A DNA stretch of 12,879 nt. Source: an uncultured Planctomycetaceae bacterium (GTDB lineage: Bacteria; Planctomycetota; Planctomycetia; Planctomycetales; Planctomycetaceae). The DNA lies in NCBI GenBank assembly GCA_903921605.1, contig CAIXQV010000586.1, forward strand, positions 1 through 12,879, in the 5' to 3' direction. Of this stretch, positions 6,671 to 12,879 are shown in pieces; positions within the stretch are counted from its first letter, which is position 1, and each line of letters opens with the position of its first letter. The position numbers were made by a program, and so were the translations under genes. Below the pieces are notes generated by a model, which was not told the origin of the DNA, made no database searches, and saw nothing but the letters and a program-made list of their open reading frames with translations.

Positions 6671-7585
6671 ATGAAGACAATTCCAGTTTTTTATTCGCCT
6701 GAAATGTCGGTGGACTCTCAAGGCTACTCTCCGTCGGCTTCAAAACCGGAAAAGGTGGTCACAGACTGGAAAAATGCAGGCCTCGCGATCGACATCCGGC
6801 CATTTGAGCCAGCTACGGCGGATGAACTGTCTGAAGTTCACGATCGGGACCATGTCCTCGACGTCCTCGAAGGCCGGGAATCCAACGGACACGGCAATCA
6901 GATTCTTGAAGTGTCTCAGTCCTGTCTGTGGACCGTCGGATCTTTCGTCGCCGCCACGCACGAAGCCATCAGGAACGGCCAGGTGGCGTGTTCACCAACC
7001 AGCGGATTTCATCATGCTGGCTACGATCACTGTGGCGGATTCTGTACGTTCAACGGGCTGATGGCGGCTGCCCATAAGATGATTGCCAAGGACGTGGCCG
7101 TTGCCATCGTCGATTGCGACCGTCACTTTGGAGACGGAACTCAGGACATCATTGAGCGACTGAAGCTGGAAGACCGCGTGCCGCACTGGACGTACGGCCG
7201 AGACGTACCTTCTGGCTTCCACTGGTCAGACTTTGAGCAGCAGATTCGACAATTCATCAATGATTTTGCAGAGCAGGCTGCACCCAGTGGCCGCGTCCTG
7301 CTTTATCAGGCTGGAGCGGACGTCCATGTCAACGATCCGCTTGGTCCGGGACAAACCAAAGGCATGACGGACGACGACATGCGTCAACGCGATCGGCTGA
7401 TTTTCACGCTTTGTCGAGACCTGAAAATCCCAGTCGCATGGAATCTGGCTGGCGGCTACCAGCGCGATCAGCAGGGTGGTATCAACAGAGTTCTTGAGCT
7501 GCATCGAGCCACCATGGAAGAGTGCATCCGTTGTTTCATAATCGCGGAATCCGGGTTTTGCACGTCGGAAATTTCACCATCCTGA
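6671..7585 (+). CDS. Histone-deacetylase-family zinc hydrolase (HDAC / acetylpolyamine amidohydrolase-like)
   Basis: 304 residues from the ATG at 6671, which has AAAGGG a few bases upstream. The longer frame from 6569 would cross the terminator and is rejected. HDAC-fold landmarks are present: the general-base His pair in SGFHHAGYDHCGGF (H114, H115), zinc ligands in VDCDRHFGDGT (D150, H152) and GADVHVNDPLG (D217), and the transition-state Tyr in LAGGYQ (Y263). The family removes acetyl or acyl groups from lysines, polyamines or similar amides in the cytoplasm. The second His usual after the zinc-binding His is Phe here (RHF), seen in some bacterial relatives. The substrate cannot be told from sequence. 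It is 98 bases after the vWA gene and convergent with the helicase gene. Confidence 0.92.
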   Translation: MKTIPVFYSPEMSVDSQGYSPSASKPEKVVTDWKNAGLAIDIRPFEPATADELSEVHDRDHVLDVLEGRESNGHGNQILEVSQSCLWTVGSFVAATHEAIRNGQVACSPTSGFHHAGYDHCGGFCTFNGLMAAAHKMIAKDVAVAIVDCDRHFGDGTQDIIERLKLEDRVPHWTYGRDVPSGFHWSDFEQQIRQFINDFAEQAAPSGRVLLYQAGADVHVNDPLGPGQTKGMTDDDMRQRDRLIFTLCRDLKIPVAWNLAGGYQRDQQGGINRVLELHRATMEECIRCFIIAESGFCTSEISPS

Positions 7586-7635
7586 CATCCAAAAGTGTGG
7601 AGGCAACTTCTTCACTCCACGATCGCACTGATTCG

Positions 7636-7694
7636 TGGACTGAAAGTCCAGCTCCGATCGAAAAAATGAACGTCGATCAGTGATCATTTCGATC
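7636..7694. terminator. Possible bidirectional terminator between convergent genes
   Basis: The gap 7586-7723 separates convergent genes. TGGACT (7636-7641) pairs with AGTCCA (7645-7650) across a 3-base loop. GATCGAAA (7656-7663) pairs with TTTCGATC (7687-7694), with GATC-containing sequence inside. A run of six A at 7661-7666 gives a T run on the minus strand, though within the second stem. Placement suits a terminator for both genes; neither hairpin has a textbook T tail. Confidence 0.45.
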
Positions 7695-7723
7695 AAAGCT
7701 GGGATTTTTGGAGCAGGCATAAT

Positions 7724-10700
7724 TTAATTGACTCTGTTTATGTTTGGAACCAGCCTGCAGAACATATTGATCAACTGCATGTCCTGCACCGTATTCGCAC
7801 TTGTCTGAGAAATTCGCGAGTCACCCACGATGATTGTCAGCGATTGTGCTCGTGACACGGCCACGTTCAGGCGATTTTTGTTCAACAGGAACTGCAATCC
7901 TCGTGAACCAAAATCGCCCACACTGGAACACATGGAAATGATGACCACCGGCGCTTCCTGCCCCTGAAACTTATCGACAGAACCAACACGTGCACCGGGT
8001 GGGAGACCACTTCGCAGTTTTCTGACCTGAAGGTTATAGGGAGCGACAAACAGGATGTCGTTCAATTGCAGCTTTCCCAGACTGTGACCAGTCTCATCCG
8101 TGTGATCACATTGCAGCAGGTGCTGAGTAATCTCGGCAATGCGTTCAGCTTCCTCATGACTTCCCTGAATGTTGCCCGAATGCTGCACGTCACAAAACAC
8201 GATTCCAGAGGGAACGATCAGTGTCTGAGTCATCGGTGTCTCAGCCAACTTAGGCGGAATGACGATGACACGATTCTGCGTCTGAGGATGTGACTGCAGC
8301 CGATCTTCATAAACACTGCCAGAGATGAACGAACAAATGTCCGGATGCATTCGACGAGTCACACCAAGGAATACTCCCAATTCCGGCGGAACGACGGCGT
8401 GATCCTGCAGCAGGTATTCCAGAAGTGACTGGCCGCTCTCGCCGGGATGACTTCCCTGGGTGGGCTGGCTGAGCTGCATCTGGTCGCCAATCAGTACAAT
8501 GTTCTTCGCCGCCTGGCACATGCCAGCGAGATTTGCGATCGAGACCTGTCCGGCTTCATCCACAAAAAGATAGTCCAGTCGATCCGCCATTTCGGGACGC
8601 GCGAATAGCCATGCCGTTCCTCCGATCAAACCATCCGTAAACGCTGCGGCGGCATCTGTATTTCCGCTGACGTATTGGATGCCGGAATACCGTTCGAAGA
8701 AAGGATCCTCTTCATCTCCGCCCGCTTTGATCGCCATCAATTGTTCGGGCATTGCTTCTGCGCATGCCGCCATCACATTGAGAATGGCGTTATGGCTATT
8801 GGATGTGACACCTATCCTCTTACCGTCTTTCAGGAGTGCAACAATCATCTGCGCCGCCGTATACGTCTTACCGGTACCGGGCGGTCCCTGGATACAGAGG
8901 GTCGAATCGACCATGTCGCGGGCGATCCTGACACAAGCCTGCACCGTGTCTTCCTGTGCCTGAACCAGTGCCTGTCCACGCTGATGATTATTCAATTCCG
9001 GAGCTTGTCGAAGCAGGAATTGTCGAAACGCCGGCGGAATCCGCTGGCCATCCATCCAGTCGCCAGCCAGCCGCTCGATCGCTTCTTCAATAGAAGCGGC
9101 ACTGACATGCTCATCAGGGATCAGCGACATCCTCTCTGGAAGTTTCCCATCCGGGATTTTGCTCAACGCGGCATTGCTGATTTTCAGCAGCACGCGACCT
9201 TCATCATCAAAAGTCTCTATCGTCAGCTTGATCTTTAAGTCATGTGCAGCGTAAACATTGCTGCCAGTTCGAAGTTTGGTATCCTGGTCAGGATCAAAGG
9301 CGTACCAGAACCCCAAAGAGCGTTTAATGGTTTCTGGCTTGTCCTTTGTCCGCTGTAAACCGCCAAGGCAATTCAGGTCTTCGATGAGTTCCGGTTCGGT
9401 CATCGCTGCTCTGTCAAACATGGTCCACCAGACAGGCTTGTCCTCACGACGGTGGAATTCCAGCAACTGGGCCAGCAGTTCCTGCACCTTCCATTTTTCA
9501 GGATGTTTTGCCAGGACGGGCTTCTGCCCGGGAATTTCCCGCATGAGCTGATCAGCCAGCTGTCGTCTGCGTTGAGCGTCTTCAGTGCCCTTTGAAACAG
9601 GCGCTGGTTCCGCAGGTTCGGATGTTCTGGGAAGTCGCGGGCAGTAAGTAATTTTGAGGCTCGCCTGAAGCTGTCGCAGCCAATCGGCAGCCTGCCAGGT
9701 GGAGACACAGTCCACTTCGTTGTAGTCGCGGATGTCCTTCAGGATTGGCGACTTCTTCCAATCCGGTGATTCGTCCGATTCGATCCAGCGAGCATAATAG
9801 ACCATTGATGCTCCGGCACTTTTCACTTCTCCTTCACGTCGTTCCTGATACAAGGTCTCGACGGTTTTCAGTGAGTAATTCGAGGCTCCCAGCAAAATCG
9901 ATTGCCGAACGATCTGATAGAGATCCACGAACACTTCTGCGCGCAACAAGGCATCGACATCCTCTTCACGGGTACCGTGCCGCCCCATCAGCCGTCGCAT
10001 GGCGGAGACTTCATAGGCTGCATAATGATAGATGTGCATCGCCGGATCTTTTTTCCAGCGAGCTATGACCCAGTCGATGAATTGCTCAAACGACCGTTTT
10101 TCCTCGGCCGAATCGTGGGCCCACCAGTCATGAAATCTCGGTTGGCCACTCTCCACCGTGACCACTCCCAGCAGATATTCAAGGCCACGATCGATCAGCG
10201 GGTATCCTTCAATGTCGAAATAGACGTCGCCAGGGGACGCAGGCGGAAGCAGGGCCAGACCACAACGAGAATTCATCAAATCGGGCTGAAGGATTTCGTA
10301 CGCGGGTCGCACGAGACCGGGGCTATCCGCGTTCGCCTCGAGCTTTCGAGTGCGTATCTGCACGGCAGCCTGGGCTACGAGTCGTTGAAAGCTGTCATCG
10401 TTCAGACGTGGGATGCGTGTCCTTGAGGAATTGGCCAGTTGAGTTACCGTCTCGATGCCTGCGTCGTTCAGCTTCCTGATTTGACTCACGGAGATATTGG
10501 CCACCTGAAACAGGTGGTCACGTTCCAGAAGCCATTCCTCGGCATGGGACTGCCATCGTCCATGATCGGCCCGTGGATCGGGAATCGGGTGATCGGCATC
10601 CGGGGCAAATTCCGCCATCTGCTGCAGAAACGCACTTTTGAGTTGCTGATAGTAGTACCAGTAATCATCCGTGCGAAATCGTTGTCGGGTGCCATTCCCG

Positions 10701-11263
10701 AGGATGACCTCGACGAATTCTGGCCGCTTTCCCTGAATGGCTTCGAGCATTTCGGCATAACAGCAAAGCTGGATCAGATAATATGGCTTCGGAGTTTTCG
10801 CCAGTTTCGTATCCCACACTTCGTAGCAGACAGGGTCCCTCGATACTCTGGCCAGGAAATCTGCATAGCCCGCAAACGGTGCCAGAGACAAATACGCCTG
10901 AAAGATGATCTCCCGTCCTTCACTGATAGCCTCGCGTGTCATTGCGGCGACGGCTTCTCGGTTGTCTCCCTGAACCCAACAGAGATCCCTGCCGTCATTC
11001 TCAAGCTGTTTGACAAACTTCGCTTCATGCGTGATCCCGGCATCAGCATAAAGCTGCAGTTCGTCGTTACGTTCATCCGGCGTTATGCGATCCGGACATT
11101 CAAGGTAAAGTCGATCCATCCAGGACCCAAATGCAGATTCCATGAATCGCGTCAGGTCTGAAGGAGAATAGACGACTCTTCCGTCGCGAAAATACATGCA
11201 AGGGCTTTCGTCATAACCGCAAATTTTGCTGACAGCGTTCTTTGAAGAACGCACAATAGACAT
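7724..11263 (-). CDS. TM0106-family RecB-like nuclease fused to RNase H-like domain and Dna2/UPF1-type SF1 helicase
   Basis: 1179 residues, typical for this fusion. The N-terminal RecB/Cas4-type nuclease has H79, D135 (GYADFL), D151-x-K153 (EVWDTKLA) and the QLCCY motif (165-169). A YprB-like RNase H/DnaQ-type domain follows, with DVYFDIEGYP (D350, E352), HYAAYE, VDLY (D448) and YNEVD (D518). The C-terminal SF1B helicase has Walker A GPPGTGKT (793-800), Walker B VDEAGQ (901-906), GDQMQLSQP (926-934), GVTRRMHP, VDKFQGQE (1096-1103) and NVAVSRAQ (1133-1140). All key residues are present, so it should be an active ATP-driven helicase-nuclease. It starts 29 bases after the 240-residue gene on the same strand; its own ribosome-binding site is weak, which suits translation from a shared transcript. 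TM0106 relatives are of unproven function; a role in DNA repair or phage defence is inference. Confidence 0.93.
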   Translation of the reverse strand: MSIVRSSKNAVSKICGYDESPCMYFRDGRVVYSPSDLTRFMESAFGSWMDRLYLECPDRITPDERNDELQLYADAGITHEAKFVKQLENDGRDLCWVQGDNREAVAAMTREAISEGREIIFQAYLSLAPFAGYADFLARVSRDPVCYEVWDTKLAKTPKPYYLIQLCCYAEMLEAIQGKRPEFVEVILGNGTRQRFRTDDYWYYYQQLKSAFLQQMAEFAPDADHPIPDPRADHGRWQSHAEEWLLERDHLFQVANISVSQIRKLNDAGIETVTQLANSSRTRIPRLNDDSFQRLVAQAAVQIRTRKLEANADSPGLVRPAYEILQPDLMNSRCGLALLPPASPGDVYFDIEGYPLIDRGLEYLLGVVTVESGQPRFHDWWAHDSAEEKRSFEQFIDWVIARWKKDPAMHIYHYAAYEVSAMRRLMGRHGTREEDVDALLRAEVFVDLYQIVRQSILLGASNYSLKTVETLYQERREGEVKSAGASMVYYARWIESDESPDWKKSPILKDIRDYNEVDCVSTWQAADWLRQLQASLKITYCPRLPRTSEPAEPAPVSKGTEDAQRRRQLADQLMREIPGQKPVLAKHPEKWKVQELLAQLLEFHRREDKPVWWTMFDRAAMTEPELIEDLNCLGGLQRTKDKPETIKRSLGFWYAFDPDQDTKLRTGSNVYAAHDLKIKLTIETFDDEGRVLLKISNAALSKIPDGKLPERMSLIPDEHVSAASIEEAIERLAGDWMDGQRIPPAFRQFLLRQAPELNNHQRGQALVQAQEDTVQACVRIARDMVDSTLCIQGPPGTGKTYTAAQMIVALLKDGKRIGVTSNSHNAILNVMAACAEAMPEQLMAIKAGGDEEDPFFERYSGIQYVSGNTDAAAAFTDGLIGGTAWLFARPEMADRLDYLFVDEAGQVSIANLAGMCQAAKNIVLIGDQMQLSQPTQGSHPGESGQSLLEYLLQDHAVVPPELGVFLGVTRRMHPDICSFISGSVYEDRLQSHPQTQNRVIVIPPKLAETPMTQTLIVPSGIVFCDVQHSGNIQGSHEEAERIAEITQHLLQCDHTDETGHSLGKLQLNDILFVAPYNLQVRKLRSGLPPGARVGSVDKFQGQEAPVVIISMCSSVGDFGSRGLQFLLNKNRLNVAVSRAQSLTIIVGDSRISQTSANTVQDMQLINMFCRLVPNINRVN

Positions 11264-11292
11264 TCACAGCCACTTCAACGCCGCCCTTACAG

Positions 11293-12015
11293 TTAATGCG
11301 ATGGGCGAAAACGTTCGAAGAGCCCTGGACGAATTGTCTCGGGCTGAAGCTCGCGTGTCTTCAGGAAATGAACTGGGTTTTGCATCGCCTGCCGCAACTG
11401 CGGCAATCGCTGAATGTCCATAAGGGTCAACAGATTTTGCTCCATCGCAAATGAGGCCACGTTGCTGCCACGGATCCAGACCGTCGCTCCATCCTGCTGG
11501 CTCCGCTCGGCAATGACACCAGGTAACTCAGAAAGCGTCACCGTCGGATTGTTGCATTCTGGTTCCGTTTCAAGGATGTCGCCAAGAGCCACATTAATGC
11601 AAATACCCCGGACCATCGGCCACTGTGTTCTGGCGATTTGCAATGACCGGTCAAGCTGTCCCCAGCCAGACTTCCCCTTGATCGACTGCTCTCGTATCTT
11701 GATTTCCCCAAACATATCCGGAGCGGATACATGGCCGGAAACAAAATCAAGCTCTCTGTAAATGGAACTGGCCTTTCCCTTTCGGTCGATATCCGGAGCG
11801 ACAAGAATTCGTTCATCTACCGTATCCGGAACCACTGTCGCGAGGAGTCGCTGCACGACAGCCTCCCATCGCAGCAACTCCGCATTGTAATCCTGAGCAA
11901 ATGGGTCACGACGTCGACCACTCTCCTTTTTTTCCCTGAGGGCCCGGCACCATGCTCGATAACCAGAATGCGAAGTGCTGACTAAACCAATCTTTCCAGG
12001 GGTCTGACCGTGCAT
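11293..12015 (-). CDS. Uncharacterised protein with PD-(D/E)xK nuclease-like pattern
   Basis: 240 residues from an ATG at 12015 with a weak AGG upstream. I do not recognise a named family. The order of motifs fits the PD-(D/E)xK fold: an N-terminal helix with Glu (NAELLRWEAVVQRLL, E46/E51), a strand with Asp (YRELDFVSG, D90), E-x-K (FGEIKIRE, E104 and K106), then a helix with Gln (GWGQLDRSLQIA, Q120). The first 40 residues are basic (REKKESGRRRD), which would suit DNA contact. The C-terminal half has alternating hydrophobic strands without a clear signature. It is followed after 29 bases by the RecB-helicase fusion, so the two probably form one transcription unit and act together. The nuclease assignment is a pattern-based inference. 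Confidence 0.6.
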   Translation of the reverse strand: MHGQTPGKIGLVSTSHSGYRAWCRALREKKESGRRRDPFAQDYNAELLRWEAVVQRLLATVVPDTVDERILVAPDIDRKGKASSIYRELDFVSGHVSAPDMFGEIKIREQSIKGKSGWGQLDRSLQIARTQWPMVRGICINVALGDILETEPECNNPTVTLSELPGVIAERSQQDGATVWIRGSNVASFAMEQNLLTLMDIQRLPQLRQAMQNPVHFLKTRELQPETIRPGLFERFRPSH

Positions 12016-12078
12016 ACAAGCCTCGCGTTAGAAAGGAGTGTTCAAAACCGCTGTCAACAGAACCGTCTGGACATTTCC

Positions 12079-12166
12079 GAACGGGGCCGCTGGCAATCTG
12101 CTGCGTTACGCCCGGATTGAAGGGAATACAGCGAACAACGGAAACAACTTTGCCTTAGGCTTCTAA
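12079..12166 (+). pseudogene. Decayed 3' tail of an FGE-sulfatase-like gene
   Basis: Two plus-strand frames together resemble an FGE-sulfatase C-terminus. From 12079 one frame reads ERGRWQSAALR, like the R-G-G-x-W block. The adjoining part of another frame reads LRYARIEGNTANNGNNF then ALGF and stops at 12166, like the Asn-rich end followed by G-F-R. The second frame can be opened from a GTG at 12038 with AAGGA directly before it, but that gives only 43 residues. A frameshift plus loss of the last residues would explain the arrangement. It lies on the same strand as the intact FGE tail at 1-237. It could also be a template-repeat-like fragment of a diversity-generating element. Short and degenerate, so uncertain. 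Confidence 0.4.
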
Positions 12167-12203
12167 CTCGCGATTCGCATCTCCCACAGGATTTTACAGT
12201 GCC

Positions 12204-12229
12204 TGCCTGGACGCCATTGTGTCCAGGCA
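12204..12229 (-). terminator. Hairpin downstream of the WYL gene
   Basis: TGCCTGGAC (12204-12212) pairs perfectly with GTCCAGGCA (12221-12229) around an 8-base loop. It begins about 40 bases downstream of the WYL regulator's stop on the minus strand. There is no T run on either side, so it may be a terminator needing help, an RNA-end stabiliser, or a palindromic site. It separates the WYL gene from the nuclease-helicase unit. Confidence 0.5.
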
Positions 12230-12270
12230 CGTGAGTGATTCAGAGGTTTTTCCAAAACGTCTGAAACCGC

Positions 12271-12879
12271 CTATTCGTAGGCTTCATGCATACGGCGAAC
12301 ATCATCGCGGATGGCCTGAACCAGTTCCCGGGGATCAAGTACTTTTGCCACGGAACCAAACCCCATGACCCAGCTCTTAATTTCTTCAAGATTGCCCAGT
12401 TTGAGTTTGAGGACGATACTGCCATCGCGATTTTCGACGATCTCCTGACTGCGATGCCACTGTGATTCTCTGACCGCACCAGCGGCTGACGCTGCAAACT
12501 GAATTCGGATCGAAAACATCCGGCCGGATGGACTGAAAATACCGAAGGATTCTTCCAGGTAGGAGCGCACATCAAACGATTTCGGTACTTCGAATCGTGC
12601 CGGAAGGCAATCAACATTCAGAATTCGATCCAGTTTGAAGTGACGCATCTCCTGCGAGGCAACGCTGAACGCGATGACATAGAGCGAGCCACGATGGTAA
12701 ACAAGGCTATAGGGATGCAGTTGGTATTCCGAAGGCTTTGGAGCGTTGTTCTTTTGATACGTAACGCTCAACACCGTTCTCTTCTGCACTGCATCAAGCA
12801 CCGAGGAAATCAGTTGAGATCGCCCGGAATAATCACTGACGCCAATGCTGGTCAGATGAAATCCATCGGTGAGATTGTC
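12271..12879 (-). CDS. WYL-domain transcriptional regulator, C-terminal part (partial)
   Basis: The minus-strand frame is open from the window's right edge to a stop at 12271, giving 202 residues. An internal GTG at 12801 is unlikely to be the real start, because the frame continues upstream with plausible coding sequence (DGFHLTSIGVSDYSGRSQ). A WYL domain is visible: residues such as TYQKNN, HPYSLVYHRGSLYVIAFS and MRHFKLDRI match its strands and the Arg near its end. A WCX-type C-terminal extension follows (SYLEESFGIF to RRMHEAYE). WYL proteins sense nucleic acids or small ligands and usually repress or activate through an N-terminal helix-turn-helix, which would lie outside the window. It is on the same strand as the nuclease-helicase unit and upstream of it, a common arrangement for defence-gene regulators; the link is inferred. 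Confidence 0.88.
   Translation of the reverse strand, partial: DNLTDGFHLTSIGVSDYSGRSQLISSVLDAVQKRTVLSVTYQKNNAPKPSEYQLHPYSLVYHRGSLYVIAFSVASQEMRHFKLDRILNVDCLPARFEVPKSFDVRSYLEESFGIFSPSGRMFSIRIQFAASAAGAVRESQWHRSQEIVENRDGSIVLKLKLGNLEEIKSWVMGFGSVAKVLDPRELVQAIRDDVRRMHEAYE

Noticed and set aside
8675..11161. Long plus-strand frames opposite the helicase gene (187, 174 and 240 residues)
   Set aside because: All are antisense to well-conserved nuclease and helicase motifs and show no features of their own.
1..12879. CRISPR array or regular direct-repeat array
   Set aside because: No repeat-spacer periodicity seen on reading through the window.

Overview
The window looks like a defence and mobile-element island from a bacterial chromosome of moderate GC. 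The lineage cannot be proven from this stretch. An FGE-sulfatase-type gene, a single-ORF IS66 element and large RecB/Dna2-type helicase genes together fit a planctomycete-like genome, and that is an inference only. No RNA genes, CRISPR array, origin or prophage structural genes were seen.

Layout from left to right. (1) 1-237 (+) is the 3' end of a formylglycine-generating-enzyme (FGE-sulfatase) domain gene, followed by a hairpin-rich spacer. (2) 456-2366 is a complete IS66-family insertion sequence. It has 22-bp identical terminal inverted repeats starting GTAAC and one transposase gene on the minus strand. The bases flanking the two ends do not form a target duplication. (3) The right end of the IS cuts a minus-strand SNF2-family helicase gene that resembles drmD of DISARM anti-phage systems. 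Only its N-terminal half (motifs I-III) remains, and the C-terminal half is not on the other side of the IS. (4) Two unrelated GIY-YIG proteins follow on the minus strand: a LEM-3-like GIY-YIG protein, and a T5orf172/MUG113-type protein with a duplicated phage-like C-terminal module. (5) On the plus strand are a von Willebrand A protein with an intact MIDAS, a strong intrinsic terminator, and a histone-deacetylase-family zinc hydrolase. (6) Convergent to these, on the minus strand, is a two-gene unit: a 240-residue protein with a PD-(D/E)xK-like pattern, then, 29 bp downstream, a 1179-residue fusion of RecB-like nuclease, RNase H-like domain and Dna2/UPF1-type SF1 helicase. (7) At the right edge is the C-terminal part of a WYL-domain regulator. 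It is separated from the nuclease-helicase unit by a spacer holding a decayed FGE-like gene tail and a strong hairpin.

How the parts may work together (inference): the 240-residue putative nuclease and the RecB-helicase fusion are probably co-transcribed. Their architecture is that of a DNA-processing or anti-phage module, and the WYL protein upstream is a plausible nucleic-acid or ligand-responsive regulator. The truncated DrmD-like helicase points to a DISARM locus that once stood here and was broken by an IS66-associated rearrangement. The GIY-YIG proteins fit the same defence or mobile setting. The vWA and HDAC-like genes have no clear tie to defence.
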